NCBI RefSeq assembly: GCF_900142985.1
Contig: NZ_LT670849.1
Coordinates: 6,464,501 to 6,528,500 of the forward strand
Length of the DNA stretch: 64,000 nt
Direction of reading: 5' to 3'
From: Bradyrhizobium erythrophlei
GTDB taxonomy: Bacteria; Pseudomonadota; Alphaproteobacteria; Rhizobiales; Xanthobacteraceae
This document shows, piece after piece, positions 20,571 to 29,724 of the stretch (within the stretch, counting starts at the first letter, position 1; each line of letters begins with the position of its first letter). The position numbers and the translations under genes were made by a program. The notes beneath the pieces are model-generated. The model ran no database searches, was not told the origin of the DNA, and saw only the letters and a program-made list of their open reading frames with translations.

Positions 20571-21164
20571 ATGAACCCCGCCGATCCCTGGCGAGTCCCT
20601 GTCATCGTCGCGCAAATCCCGGATACCGGGCTGCATCGCGCGTTTGAGGCCGGTGACGCCACGCGCGCGGCGATGGCCGATCTTGCGGGCTTGCGCGAAA
20701 TTGTCTCGGCGCGCGCATCATTCGATCTGGTGCCCAAGAGCGGCGGACGTGTGCAGGTCACCGGCGAGGTGCACGCCCGGGTCGGGCAGAGCTGCGTCGT
20801 GACGCTGGACCCGATCGAGAACGACATTGACGAGGTGATCGATCTGCTGTTTGCGCCCCCGGAACAAATTCGAAGTCTTGCCGCATTGGTCGATGAGGTA
20901 GCCCAACGCGAAGACGACGAAGTTCCCGATCCGCCCGAGCCGATCGTCAACGGGGTGATCGATCTCGGCCGCCTGGCCACCGACGCCTTGTTCCTGGCTA
21001 TCGATCCTTATCCGCGTCGGCCGGAGGCCGTATTTGAGCCGCTTGCCGAGGTCAAAGATCCCGCCCAGCACCCGTTTGCGGCACTGAGAACGCTGCAATC
21101 GGGCGACCAACCGGCGGTGGCCGAAAAGGCCTCCAGGAACGCGCTGGACGACGAGGAGCACTAA
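20571..21164 (+). CDS. DUF177 (YceD) domain protein
   Basis: 197-residue YceD-family protein, linked to 23S rRNA accumulation in other bacteria and plants (established for some homologues). Motifs: the VHARVGQSCVVTLDPI region (the Cys of the CxRCL-like motif is single here) and the acidic IDLGRLATDALFLAIDPYPR, with the AALRTLQS tail. In many bacteria YceD precedes rpmF and plsX; here rpmF is absent and plsX follows after 230 bp. Probably cotranscribed with the upstream chaperone gene (6 bp gap). Confidence 0.9.
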   Translation: MNPADPWRVPVIVAQIPDTGLHRAFEAGDATRAAMADLAGLREIVSARASFDLVPKSGGRVQVTGEVHARVGQSCVVTLDPIENDIDEVIDLLFAPPEQIRSLAALVDEVAQREDDEVPDPPEPIVNGVIDLGRLATDALFLAIDPYPRRPEAVFEPLAEVKDPAQHPFAALRTLQSGDQPAVAEKASRNALDDEEH

Positions 21165-21394
21165 GGGCGAAGCTTGAAAAGCCACGCTCTTTTGCTTTCT
21201 CGTGTTTTTCTGATAACTGATTGAATCACATGATGTTATCTTGTTGTTGCGATTCTGCTGCGAGCTAACTTGAGCGGTAAAAGACGGCGGTCAAGAGGTT
21301 GTGTCGGTACGGGGAAACGCTATTGTCGCGGCCCAGTCTGGTCTCCGCGACCAGCATTCCAAGTCCGATGAGAGATCGGCTTTCCGGGACGTTC

Positions 21395-22456
21395 ATGCCT
21401 AAAAAGGTTCGAATAGCGCTTGACGCCATGGGAGGTGACGTCGGCCCGTCAGTTGTCATTCCCGGTGCCGCGATTTCGTTGACCCGACATCCCGACACGG
21501 AATTTCTTTTGTTCGGGGATCGTGGCGTCATCGACCCGCAACTCGCAAAACATCCGGCTCTCAAGGCGGTCGCTTCGGTCATTCATACCGACGTTGCCGT
21601 CAGCATGCACGACAAGCCAAGCCAGGCTTTGCGACGGGGGCGCAAGACGTCCTCGATGTGGCTTGCCATCGATGCTGTGAAAAAAGGCGACGCGGACGTT
21701 GCGGTATCCGCAGGCAATACCGGTGCGTTGATGGCGATGGCGCGCTTCTGCCTGCGCACGCTGCCTGGCGTCGACAGTCCGGCGATCGCGGCCGTGTGGC
21801 CCACAGTGCGCGGCGATTCAGTCGTGCTTGACCTCGGCGCCACGATCGGTGGCGACGCGCATCATCTGGTGACATTGGCGATGCTCGGCAGCGCCATGGC
21901 GAGCGTGTTGTTCGACCTGCCGAGGCCGACCGTCGGTCTGCTCAATATCGGGGTCGAAGAGATCAAGGGGCGCGAAGAGGTTCGTGAGGCCGCGGAACTC
22001 TTGCGTGCAATGAACCTGCCTCAACTCGAATATACCGGTTTCGTCGAAGGCGACGGCATCGGACGAGGGGCTGCCGACGTGATCGTTGCCGAAGGTTTCA
22101 GCGGCAACATTGCGCTCAAGGCCGCCGAGGGGACCGCACGCCAGATCAGCGAGTTCCTGCGTGAGGCGCTGTCGCGCCGTTGGCTCTCCAAACTCGGTTA
22201 TCTGCTGGCGAAGCCTGCATTCAAGGCGTTGCGCGACAAGCTCGATCCCAGTAAGTCCAATGGCGGGGTTCTGCTCGGCCTCAACGGCGTGGTGGTCAAA
22301 AGCCACGGTGGAACCGACGCCGACGGCTTTGCCTATGCCGTCGAGGTTGGCTATGAGATGGCCAAATACGACCTTCTCAACAAGATCAATCAAATGCTCA
22401 AACTCGATGGCGGCACGTTGGTCCAGGCGTCTGCCGCGCAGGAGGCTGTTTCGTGA
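21395..22456 (+). CDS. plsX: Phosphate acyltransferase PlsX
   Basis: 353 residues from ATG 21395 ([15 protein letters not shown]), where family similarity starts; ATG 21368 is a less likely alternative. It makes acyl-phosphate from acyl-ACP for phospholipid synthesis by PlsY. Conserved: [64 protein letters not shown] and [16 protein letters not shown]. The stop overlaps the fabH GTG start (GTGA), the typical plsX-fabH coupling. Confidence 0.97.
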   Translation: MPKKVRIALDAMGGDVGPSVVIPGAAISLTRHPDTEFLLFGDRGVIDPQLAKHPALKAVASVIHTDVAVSMHDKPSQALRRGRKTSSMWLAIDAVKKGDADVAVSAGNTGALMAMARFCLRTLPGVDSPAIAAVWPTVRGDSVVLDLGATIGGDAHHLVTLAMLGSAMASVLFDLPRPTVGLLNIGVEEIKGREEVREAAELLRAMNLPQLEYTGFVEGDGIGRGAADVIVAEGFSGNIALKAAEGTARQISEFLREALSRRWLSKLGYLLAKPAFKALRDKLDPSKSNGGVLLGLNGVVVKSHGGTDADGFAYAVEVGYEMAKYDLLNKINQMLKLDGGTLVQASAAQEAVS

Positions 22457-23430
22457 CTGCACTACGCTCGGTCGTGCTCGGCTGCGGCTCCTATCTGCCG
22501 GAGCGGATCCTGACCAATGCCGAATTGGCGTCGCAGATCGACACCTCCGACGAATGGATCGTGCAACGCACCGGCATCCGCCAGCGTCATATCGCAGCCG
22601 AGGGCGAATTTACTTCGCATCTCGCAATCAATGCGGCGCGGTCGGCGCTCGCCAATGCCGGCGTCGACGCGCAATCGATCGACCTGATCGTGCTGGCGAC
22701 CTCGACGCCCGATAACACGTTCCCGGCGACGGCAGTCGCAGTACAGAACGGGCTCGGCATCCACCACGGCGCCGCCTTCGATTTGCAGGCGGTGTGTTCG
22801 GGCTTTGTGTTTGCGCTCGCCACCGCCGACAATTTCCTGCGCAGCGGGACGTTCAAGCGGGCGCTTGTGATCGGCGCGGAGACATTCTCGCGCATTCTCG
22901 ACTGGAACGATCGTGGCACCTGTGTGCTGTTCGGCGATGGCGCAGGCGCCGTGGTGCTCGAAGCCCAGGAGCAGTCAGGGCTGTCCTCCGATCGGGGGAT
23001 TTTGACGGCCCATCTGAGATCCGACGGACAGCACAAATCGAAGCTTTATGTCGACGGCGGCCCATCCTCGACGAAGACGGTGGGCTACCTGAGAATGGAA
23101 GGACGCGAAGTCTTCAAGCACGCGGTCGGCATGATCACCGACGTGATTGTCGCTGCGTTCGAGGCGACCGGCCTGACGGCGGACGACATTGCCTGGTTCG
23201 TTCCACACCAGGCCAACAAGCGAATCATCGATGCCTCGGCGCACAAACTTCATATTGCGCCGCAGAAGGTGGTGCTCACGGTTGACCGGCACGGCAATAC
23301 GTCGGCGGCTTCGATTCCCTTGGCATTGGCGGTTGCTGTGGGCGATGGCCGCATCAAACGGGGCGATTTGGTCCTGCTGGAGGCCATGGGCGGCGGCTTC
23401 ACCTGGGGCTCGGTGCTGATCCGTTGGTGA
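22453..23430 (+). CDS. fabH: Beta-ketoacyl-ACP synthase III
   Basis: 325 residues from GTG 22453. It starts fatty-acid synthesis by condensing acetyl-CoA with malonyl-ACP. The Cys-His-Asn triad is visible: Cys in DLQAVCSGF (about 113), His in [11 protein letters not shown] (about 252) and Asn in [10 protein letters not shown] (about 282). N-terminal [16 protein letters not shown] is typical. Translationally coupled to plsX and followed 130 bp later by ihfA. Confidence 0.97.
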   Translation: MTALRSVVLGCGSYLPERILTNAELASQIDTSDEWIVQRTGIRQRHIAAEGEFTSHLAINAARSALANAGVDAQSIDLIVLATSTPDNTFPATAVAVQNGLGIHHGAAFDLQAVCSGFVFALATADNFLRSGTFKRALVIGAETFSRILDWNDRGTCVLFGDGAGAVVLEAQEQSGLSSDRGILTAHLRSDGQHKSKLYVDGGPSSTKTVGYLRMEGREVFKHAVGMITDVIVAAFEATGLTADDIAWFVPHQANKRIIDASAHKLHIAPQKVVLTVDRHGNTSAASIPLALAVAVGDGRIKRGDLVLLEAMGGGFTWGSVLIRW

Positions 23431-23560
23431 GCAACGGGTAAATTAATCCCGATGTTTTGCGCTTTTCTTTCATGCTATTAAGGCAGGACGGCTGTTGACC
23501 GTCGGTACTTAAGCTCATAATTTCAGAAGCGAATATTGTTCGCCGAGAGTGGGGCAGGCG

Positions 23561-23890
23561 ATGACCGGAACCGGAAAAACTGTCACGCGTGTTGATCTGT
23601 GTGAGGCCGTCTACCAGAAGGTGGGACTGTCGCGCACGGAATCATCCGCGTTTGTCGAACTGGTGTTGAAAGAGATTACCGACTGCCTCGAAAAGGGCGA
23701 GACGGTGAAGCTTTCCTCTTTTGGCTCTTTCATGGTGCGCAAGAAGGGCCAGCGGATCGGACGCAATCCGAAGACTGGAACCGAGGTGCCGATTTCGCCT
23801 CGCCGCGTGATGGTGTTCAAGCCATCGGCGATTTTGAAGCAGCGCATCAACGGCCACGGCGCCGGAACCAACGGCACCAAGCCCGCCTAA
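23561..23890 (+). CDS. ihfA: Integration host factor subunit alpha
   Basis: 109-residue HU/IHF-family DNA-bending protein. Start at ATG 23561 behind GAGAGTGGGGCAGGCG. The beta-arm signature [17 protein letters not shown] with the intercalating Pro is intact, and [15 protein letters not shown] precedes it. A short C-terminal tail ([12 protein letters not shown]) is typical of rhizobial IhfA. The fabH-ihfA-merR order is conserved in Rhizobiales. Confidence 0.96.
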   Translation: MTGTGKTVTRVDLCEAVYQKVGLSRTESSAFVELVLKEITDCLEKGETVKLSSFGSFMVRKKGQRIGRNPKTGTEVPISPRRVMVFKPSAILKQRINGHGAGTNGTKPA

Positions 23891-23934
23891 AACGCGGTTC
23901 TTTGCACCGGGGCGAGGGATAGAGGAGCGAGCAT

Positions 23935-24507
23935 TTGGACAAAGCGCCGGATGCCTTCCGAACCATCAGCGAGGTCGCTGAAGACCTCGATATTCCGCAA
24001 CACGTCTTGCGGTTCTGGGAGACGCGGTTTTCCCAGATCAAGCCGATGAAGCGAAGTGGCGGCCGCCGATACTACCGGCCGGACGACGTCGACCTGCTGC
24101 GGGGAATTCGCCGTCTGCTCTACGGCGAGGGGTATACGATCCGCGGCGTCCAGCGCATTTTGAAGGAGCATGGCATCGCCTCGGTGCAACGGCTCGCCGA
24201 TGCCTCCGCGGTTGCGTCCTTCGGTGCGATCGAGGAGGTTGTCGGTCAGAGCATCCTGGATGACGATGAGGCTGCGCCACCGATCGACCTCGACGACGAC
24301 GACTATGACAGCTCCGAGGAAAGCGGCGTTCCACGGATGGCCGAACGCCGCACCAGCCGGCGAGACGTCGACAGCTTTGACGACGAGGAAGCAATCGCGG
24401 GAGTGGCGGATATTGCTCCGATCCTTGACGTGGCGCGCCTCAAGGGCGCGCTAGAAGACCTGATCGCCTGCCGCCGGATGCTCGACGCCGCACTCAAGGA
24501 CGGCTGA
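23935..24507 (+). CDS. MerR-family transcriptional regulator
   Basis: 190 residues starting at TTG 23935 (GAGGAGCGAGCA upstream). The N-terminal MerR helix-turn-helix with wing occupies about residues 8-80: [20 protein letters not shown], then [20 protein letters not shown] and [11 protein letters not shown]. The C-terminal half is acidic and low in complexity (a run of Asp near residues 118-126) and ends in a helix ([19 protein letters not shown]). No effector-binding cysteines are seen, so the signal is unknown. Partner position next to ihfA is conserved in Rhizobiales. tRNA-Pro lies 130 bp downstream. Confidence 0.92.
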   Translation: MDKAPDAFRTISEVAEDLDIPQHVLRFWETRFSQIKPMKRSGGRRYYRPDDVDLLRGIRRLLYGEGYTIRGVQRILKEHGIASVQRLADASAVASFGAIEEVVGQSILDDDEAAPPIDLDDDDYDSSEESGVPRMAERRTSRRDVDSFDDEEAIAGVADIAPILDVARLKGALEDLIACRRMLDAALKDG

Positions 24508-24637
24508 CGGCAATTGCGGCAGCGACCGGGGCGGCCGGCCCGGGGCCTGTTGAACGGCTTTAACCTGCCGGCAAATGACGCGCCAGGCCGATCGGCCGCC
24601 TTGCGCGGCCGCCTGATCAAAGCTAAGGGAACGGCAT

Positions 24638-24715
24638 CGGAGCGTGGCGCAGCCCGGTTAGCGCACTAGTCTGGGAGACTAGGGGTCGGAGGTTCAAATC
24701 CTCTCGCTCCGACCA
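24638..24715 (+). tRNA. tRNA-Pro (anticodon GGG)
   Basis: Full cloverleaf: acceptor CGGAGCG pairs with CGCTCCG (24705-24711); anticodon stem CTAGT/ACTAG around loop CTGGGAG gives anticodon GGG, decoding CCC; T arm GGAGG-TTCAAAT-CCTCT; discriminator A and an encoded CCA end at 24713-24715. A TTTTT tract follows immediately and probably ends the transcript. Confidence 0.96.
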
Positions 24716-25230
24716 TTTTTACCAATATTTTCAACGGTGGCTGTCACGGGTTGGTTTGCAGCCAACGGCCCGTTTGCAGACGGTTTGCAATTTTGTTCGT
24801 GGCACGCTCGCTTCCGGTTTCCGATACTGGCTTGTTTGCGAGCACGCTGGCCTAGTTTGCGGAGGGCACCTTCTTGACGCAAACGGTAGCGCTTGGCTTC
24901 GCGTTTGGTGGGCAGTCCCAACTGCTATCGAATCCCATGTTGTTAAACGGCCCAAATGGCGGCCCAAAGAAGCACGGAATTTTTGCTCATCGTGAGTCCT
25001 GGCCGCCTCAGTTGGCGGCCTCTTTCCCCTGGGGCGGCGCTGCGTGCGGGAAGCCAGCCTTGTCCCGGTAGTATCAGGCTTCTGGCTGGCATGGGCCGCG
25101 TGTCGAAACTGTCACAGCCGCGCATAAATTGCTCCCGCGCCGCCGATTATGTGAACTAGGAAACATTCCTGAAGCCGAAACGCGATTACGGTGTGGCTGT
25201 CCGGCTTACAGAATGTGTAAGGACAGTTTG
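24716..25230. other. Gene-free stretch downstream of tRNA-Pro
   Basis: 515 bp with no gene I can support. It contains three copies of GTTTGCA within 40 bp (24754, 24772, 24783) and a GC hairpin GGCCGCC/GGCGGCC (25001-25020) followed by TCTTTC, which looks like an intrinsic terminator, with a second inverted repeat GCCAGCC/GGCTGGC (25053-25090) after it. No integrase or repeated tRNA 3' end is visible. Confidence 0.5.
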
Positions 25231-25317
25231 ATGTTTGAGTTCGTTGTTGCCGCTATTGCATTATCAAGCGCCAGCATTTTCTTCGCGCACATCGTTGACG
25301 CCTACGTAACCCGATAA
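25231..25317 (+). CDS. Possible 28-residue membrane peptide
   Basis: ATG 25231 with AAGGA 9 bp upstream opens a 28-codon frame whose product is almost wholly a single hydrophobic helix (FEFVVAAIALSSASIFFAH) ending VDAYVTR. The frame is also open upstream to 25129, but that part is unlike protein. Small single-helix proteins of this kind are frequent in Bradyrhizobium annotations. The call rests on ribosome binding site and composition only. Confidence 0.4.
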   Translation: MFEFVVAAIALSSASIFFAHIVDAYVTR

Positions 25318-25380
25318 GGGCGCGCAAGGATCCGTAGCAGCTGCTCGACGTTCTGATTCAGTCCCGGACGATGGTTTGGG

Positions 25381-25397
25381 TTAATCTTTCATTAACC
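25381..25397. promoter_or_regulatory. ctrA box: Candidate CtrA binding site
   Basis: TTAA-N7-TTAACC at 25381-25397, an exact match to the alphaproteobacterial CtrA full site (TTAA-N7-TTAAC). It lies 119 bp before the 39-residue gene at 25516, in an otherwise gene-free region. Binding is an inference from the match. Confidence 0.5.
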
Positions 25398-25515
25398 AGA
25401 ATCGCGTGAGCCTCCCGACAAATAAAATTGCATCCCGGGCTTCGGTCCGAGAATTTTGATTGTTCATCCTGGGGCGACGAGCAAAAGGCTCGAGGGGGCT
25501 CGTAGGAGTGGCATC

Positions 25516-25635
25516 ATGTCGGTTCGTAGCGTGTGGCTCAATGGAGCCCTGCTTTCTGAAATTGCGCTCACAATCATGGGCATCTTGAGCATAGGCATAC
25601 CGCTGGCGTTAGTCATCATTTTGGTATGCAGCTGA
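25516..25635 (+). CDS. Small single-helix membrane protein, 39 residues
   Basis: ATG 25516 is preceded at good spacing by GTAGGAGTGGCATC. The product starts MSVRSVWLNGALLSEIALT and continues as one hydrophobic helix (MGILSIGIPLALVIILVC) to a TGA at 25633. It is too short for usual gene callers. No family is recognised. A CtrA box sits 119 bp upstream. Confidence rests on the strong ribosome binding site and the clear transmembrane segment. Confidence 0.5.
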   Translation: MSVRSVWLNGALLSEIALTIMGILSIGIPLALVIILVCS

Positions 25636-26000
25636 GCAGCCTGGCACGCGAAGCGGAGCGTCACGCGGGGGTGGCGGCAAGGTCCGTACACCACTTAGTG
25701 AACTAGTTCATCAAACCAAATCGGCGTGTGGAGTACGAATAGCAAGCAGTGGAAAAAACTCTCATGCTTGCTGAGAAGTTCTTCTTGTTTTTGGAAACGC
25801 TCCTTAGCCGTACCTCCGCGCCAACCGCAACCTATCCCGATGGTGGCCCGAAGGTGAAAAGCCAGTCGCAATTCGTGCCGATCAAATTGTCGGACGCGGA
25901 CAGCCGACGCTAGCGCGGAATAATTTATCTGGCCGCGTGAAGTTGTCGGCCACGTTCGCGCATCGCGCGATGAACGATCGGCCGACATCATTCACAAGAC
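25636..26000. other. Gene-free stretch
   Basis: 365 bp. A frame on the minus strand (25695-25991) is open but its product has no protein-like features. The only structure I see is a 12-bp perfect palindrome TGAACTAGTTCA at 25699-25710. Nothing else is recognisable. Confidence 0.45.
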
Positions 26001-26390
26001 TCAAACGCCGCCGGGCGCCACGTAGCAATAAACGTAATCACCGCGGCTCAAAAATATGACACCGTGCCCGGTCGGATTGGATTGGTCATATTTCAGTTTG
26101 TGATTTGGAACGACGATCTTGGTTCCGACCTCGACGTGTTTACGACGCAACGGTGCGTCAGGTCGGGAGTCCGTGACGATGGCGACATATTTGTCGCCGT
26201 CAACTTCGAAAGAATCCGCCCAGTACGCATCCGCCTCGCCGCAGCATGAGACAGCAGGATTGTCCGGCTGCATCAACGCCTGGTACCACCGCCGGATTTC
26301 CGGATCTGTTCCTTCCCACTGCCCGAAATCACGGGCGTTCGCTACGCTCATCAACAAACCGAACGCTGTACAAAGGACGAGGCGTCTCAT
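26001..26390 (-). CDS. Secreted conserved protein of unknown function
   Basis: 129 residues with a Sec signal peptide cleaved after about residue 19 (VLCTAFGLLMSVANA). The mature domain carries a vicinal Cys pair in PAVSCCGEADAYWAD (about residues 49-50) and a later GDYVYCYVAPGG, plus EIRRWYQALMQPDNP, a pattern I recognise from periplasmic proteins common in Bradyrhizobium and relatives. No function is known; the CC pair could bind metal or redox cycle. It stands alone on the minus strand. Confidence 0.75.
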   Translation of the reverse strand: MRRLVLCTAFGLLMSVANARDFGQWEGTDPEIRRWYQALMQPDNPAVSCCGEADAYWADSFEVDGDKYVAIVTDSRPDAPLRRKHVEVGTKIVVPNHKLKYDQSNPTGHGVIFLSRGDYVYCYVAPGGV

Positions 26391-26665
26391 GCCGCACTCC
26401 TGAGTTTTTTCAGCCAGTTCGTTCGAAGCAATGTTCGTGCCGCGAATCAGTATGTCGTAATATTGTATGTTAAAAATTTGAGACGCGCGGGCGACCGTTT
26501 ATTTGCAGTTGTTTGTGTGGCTTTGCTGCATCGATTTCAAACGATCTCCGTTATATTACGGGCAAGCCGATGGCGATCAGTCGTGATGATGATAGCGCTG
26601 CGACTTCGATAGGATCGTTGCAAAGCCGCCACATCATTTCTTCGCATTGACGAAGGGTTTCGCAA

Positions 26666-27061
26666 ATGACTGCTTTAAAGCCGGGCGATCTTGTTGTCCT
26701 GAAATCCGGCAGCCCGGTGATGACGGTCGACACGGTCAACACTGACGTTTTCGACGACGACAAGGTCACAGGCATTTTGTGTGCCTGGTTTGTCGGCAAC
26801 AAATTGGAACGGGCGCGATTTGACCCGGGCGCGCTGGTTGCAGCGCCGTCGCCGGACGCGCAAACGGAGAAAGCGGAAACCCGTCCCGTCGAAAGCGCCG
26901 GAGCCTACAAGGCCATTCTTGACGAGATGGCCGCTGCTATGAACGACCCCGCGGAGGCTCCGCAGGAAGCATCGAAAGCATCCACCGCGCGGCCAAAGCA
27001 GGCGTCTTCCCGGAAGCACGCCGCCAGCGATTCGGCGACGGAGGTGACTGGAACGCACTGA
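26666..27061 (+). CDS. DUF2158 (YodC-like) protein with low-complexity tail
   Basis: 131 residues. Residues 1-55 form a DUF2158 domain (KPGDLVVLKSGSPVMTVD, then GILCAWFVGNKLERARFDPG), a small SH3-like fold of unknown role. Residues 60-131 are Ala/Glu/Lys/Ser-rich and probably disordered, with a basic patch near the end (RPKQASSRKHAA). Most YodC proteins consist of the domain alone; the tail makes this one about twice as long. Upstream (26391-26665) is AT-rich with no recognisable element. Confidence 0.75.
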   Translation: MTALKPGDLVVLKSGSPVMTVDTVNTDVFDDDKVTGILCAWFVGNKLERARFDPGALVAAPSPDAQTEKAETRPVESAGAYKAILDEMAAAMNDPAEAPQEASKASTARPKQASSRKHAASDSATEVTGTH

Positions 27062-27094
27062 TCACGTCTCACGCATATGTTCTGCGGGGGCATC

Positions 27095-27256
27095 TCAGGG
27101 GAATTCGGTCGTCTCCTGCATTAGATAGAGTGCAACGAGGCCGATGGTGATGAGTGTGGAGAAGATCGCGACCGACAGCGTCCAGTTGGCGTGACGTTTC
27201 GGGTGACGCCCGAGGGCCATGAGTGCCCTTACCGCTTTGAGACCGCTCTTTGCCAT
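27095..27256 (-). CDS. Small membrane protein, 53 residues
   Basis: Minus-strand frame from ATG 27254-27256 to TGA 27095-27097. The product begins MAKSGLKAVRALMALGRHPK, a basic cytoplasmic segment, then has one transmembrane helix (WTLSVAIFSTLITIGLVALYL) and a short acidic tail MQETTEFP. The positive-inside pattern supports a real membrane protein with its N-terminus in the cytosol. It is too short for routine gene calling. It is convergent with the DUF2158 gene (33 bp gap). I recognise no family. Confidence 0.55.
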   Translation of the reverse strand: MAKSGLKAVRALMALGRHPKRHANWTLSVAIFSTLITIGLVALYLMQETTEFP

Positions 27257-27381
27257 GTGGTCAATGCTCCGCGCCCCGCGCGCTGATGGAGATCGTACCC
27301 GACCTCACTCTAGCACGTTTCGGCGGATCAGGCGCGTTCCTCGGCGGAATAGCCCGATGGGAACCGCGCGGCGCGGGAGGA

Positions 27382-29115
27382 TCAGGCCGCGCGAACGCTG
27401 TCGAGGAATTTTTCGACCTCGTCCCGGAGGTGAATGCTCACCTCGGAAAGCGACTTGGCCGATTGCAGCATCTGGCCTGAGGTCGTCTCGGTCTCGCTGG
27501 CGCCATGCGCAACGCGCCCGATGTTTTCGGCGACGTCGAGGGTGCCGCCGGCCGCTGCCTGGACGCCCTGGGCGATGTTCTGGGTGGCCGCGCCTTGCTC
27601 TTCGACCGCGGCCGAGATTGCGCCTGTGATCTCGCTGATGCGCTCGATGGTCTGTCCGATCGCCTTGATCGCTTCCACCGATTCTCCCGTGGCGCGTTGC
27701 ATGTTGTCGATGTGCGAGCTGATCTCGTCGGTGGCTTTCGCGGTTTGGCCGGCCAGGTTCTTGACCTCCTGGGCAACGACGGCAAAGCCGCGGCCCGCAT
27801 CGCCGGCGCGCGCGGCCTCGATCGTCGCGTTGAGGGCGAGCAGGTTGGTCTGTTCCGCAATCGAGGTGATCAGCTTGACCACGTTGCCGATCCGGTCTCC
27901 GGCGGCGGACAACTCGGCCATACGTTCGTCGGTGGCGTTGGCTTGCTTCACCGCCTCGGCCGCAACACTGTTGGAATCCTGGACGCGCCTGCTGATCTCG
28001 ACGATCGACTGCGACAGTTCATTGGACGCCGTTGCGGCGCTGCGGACGTGCTCGGAGGCTTGCCGCGAAGCATCGGCCGATTGGTCGGACATTTCAGAGG
28101 TCGTGTGCGCCGTCACTGAGAGCTGCTGCGCATCCTTCTCGAAGCGGTGGGACGAACTCATCACCTGCTCGATGATGCCGCCGATCCTGGTGCGGAAATC
28201 CTCGACGAACCGGTTGAGCTCCGACTTGCGCCGCTCGGTGGCCGATTTTTCCGCATTGATGCGATCGGCCTCGAGCTGGCGGCGCTCGATCCGGTTGGTC
28301 TTGAAGACGTCGATGGTTCGCGCGATCACGCCGATTTCGTCGCGGCGGTCGGCGTACTTCACCTCCACATCAGTCCGGCCTTCGGCGAGTACGGTGAGAC
28401 TGGCGGCAACCGCCTTGAGCGGCTTGGTGACGCGGCGGACCAGGAGCGCGGTCGCGCCGAGCGCAAGCAGCGCCGCGATGCCGGCGGCGATCGCCATGGC
28501 GTAGATCGCCTGCCACAGCATGCCGTCGAGTTCGTCCATCGCGATGCCGACATAGGTAACGCCGACGACCTTGCCAGCGGGATCGAAAACCGGGTGATAG
28601 GCGGTGTAGAAGCGGCGGCCGAACAACATCGCCGGCCCCTTGTAGGCCAGGCCGCGGCGAAGCATCGCTTGTCCGGGATGGTCCGCCGCTAATTGCGTTC
28701 CGACCGCGCGGTCGCCGTTTTCTTTCGTCACATTCGTCGTCCGCCGGACGAACTGGCTCGTCGTATCGTCAAAGACGAACAGCGTGGCGTTGCCGCCGAC
28801 ATAGGAGGTTGCGCGGTCGACAATGCGATGGTCGGCGAACTCCGGCATCTTCGGCACTTCGACGCGCTCGACGACCCCGTCGCGAATGGTGATCTTGGTG
28901 TCCGGATAGGTCTCGCCAAAGGCCAACGCAAGCGTACGAAGGCTGAGATCGATGTCGCGTACGGCGCGGGCGTTGAAGTCGCGCGTCAACGACCAATATC
29001 CCGCTCCAACCAGGAACGCCGCAGTGATTGTGATCAATAACGCCGCGCTGAGGGCAGCCTTTGGGCCGAGGTTCAAGCGCGACAGGCCGAGCAGGCCCCC
29101 AAACCCTTTCGTCAT
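27382..29115 (-). CDS. Methyl-accepting chemotaxis protein with periplasmic Cache domain
   Basis: 577-residue chemoreceptor. Topology: N-terminal helix at about 20-43 ([21 protein letters not shown]), a periplasmic domain of the Cache_3-Cache_2 type at about 45-195 ([40 protein letters not shown]), second helix at about 205-228, HAMP at about 228-285, then the signalling domain (about 330-570) whose tip reads [33 protein letters not shown]. No CheR-binding pentapeptide is present at the C-terminus. The ligand is unknown; such Cache domains often bind carboxylates. It stands alone. Confidence 0.95.
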   Translation of the reverse strand: MTKGFGGLLGLSRLNLGPKAALSAALLITITAAFLVGAGYWSLTRDFNARAVRDIDLSLRTLALAFGETYPDTKITIRDGVVERVEVPKMPEFADHRIVDRATSYVGGNATLFVFDDTTSQFVRRTTNVTKENGDRAVGTQLAADHPGQAMLRRGLAYKGPAMLFGRRFYTAYHPVFDPAGKVVGVTYVGIAMDELDGMLWQAIYAMAIAAGIAALLALGATALLVRRVTKPLKAVAASLTVLAEGRTDVEVKYADRRDEIGVIARTIDVFKTNRIERRQLEADRINAEKSATERRKSELNRFVEDFRTRIGGIIEQVMSSSHRFEKDAQQLSVTAHTTSEMSDQSADASRQASEHVRSAATASNELSQSIVEISRRVQDSNSVAAEAVKQANATDERMAELSAAGDRIGNVVKLITSIAEQTNLLALNATIEAARAGDAGRGFAVVAQEVKNLAGQTAKATDEISSHIDNMQRATGESVEAIKAIGQTIERISEITGAISAAVEEQGAATQNIAQGVQAAAGGTLDVAENIGRVAHGASETETTSGQMLQSAKSLSEVSIHLRDEVEKFLDSVRAA

Positions 29116-29398
29116 GCGAAATACCTCATAAAATATCGGGATGAGGTTACAGATAGTTGCTTAAGATAATCTTTGAGCGCCCGGCCTGGGCGGTTAGGTC
29201 GCAGGGCGCGGCTACCATAATACCGCTATCGTCATCCAGGTTTTGTGTCCGAAGAGAGGGAATCGGGGAGCCTGCCGGACGGAAATCACGACGTCAGTGC
29301 AACGGATGATCCAAAAATTGCCAGAGATTTTGCGCAAGCGTTTCTTGGCGACGCTTCAGGCGCAGTGGTAAAAGGGAATCAAAAGGGAGTTTCCTAGT

Positions 29399-29668
29399 AT
29401 GAGAGTTCTTTCGGCCGCCATCGTTTTGACGCTGTTGCTCAGCGGACCCGTTTTCGCGCAAGCCAAGCCGCCGGCGGCGCCGCAGGACCCGCCGAAGTCG
29501 CCGGGACAGATCGAACAGGAAAAGAACCAAGACCGGGCCTACAAGAATTCGCTCGGCAACATTCCGGACAAGCCGCCGGCGGACCCGTGGGGCCAGGCTC
29601 GCGCCGTCGACGGATCGAGCAGCACGACGACGACCACCAACGCCACCAAGCGAAACAAGTCCAATTAA
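29399..29668 (+). CDS. Small secreted proline-rich protein
   Basis: 89 residues: Sec signal peptide (LSAAIVLTLLLSGPVFA, cleavage about residue 21), then a hydrophilic Pro/Lys/Asp-rich chain with QEKNQDRAYKNSLGNIP-type central segment and a Ser/Thr run (SSSTTTTTN) before a basic tail. It looks disordered. The ATG follows AAAAGGGAG. I recognise it only as a short exported hypothetical typical of this genus; no function can be given. Confidence 0.6.
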   Translation: MRVLSAAIVLTLLLSGPVFAQAKPPAAPQDPPKSPGQIEQEKNQDRAYKNSLGNIPDKPPADPWGQARAVDGSSSTTTTTNATKRNKSN

Positions 29669-29683
29669 GCCGGATTGAACGAT

Positions 29684-29718
29684 CGGGCAGCCGAAGCGGG
29701 AGCTTCGGTTGCCCGTTT
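29684..29718. terminator. Bidirectional terminator between convergent genes
   Basis: 14-bp stem CGGGCAGCCGAAGC (29684-29697) / GCTTCGGTTGCCCG (29702-29715) with one G-T pair and a GGGA loop, followed by TTT. It lies between the small secreted protein gene and the cytochrome gene, 10 bp before the latter's stop codon. Confidence 0.8.
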
Positions 29719-29724
29719 GATTCG

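Noticed and set aside
25695..25991. 98-codon minus-strand frame
   Set aside because: No ribosome binding site, no protein-like composition, and it covers a palindrome; read as noncoding.
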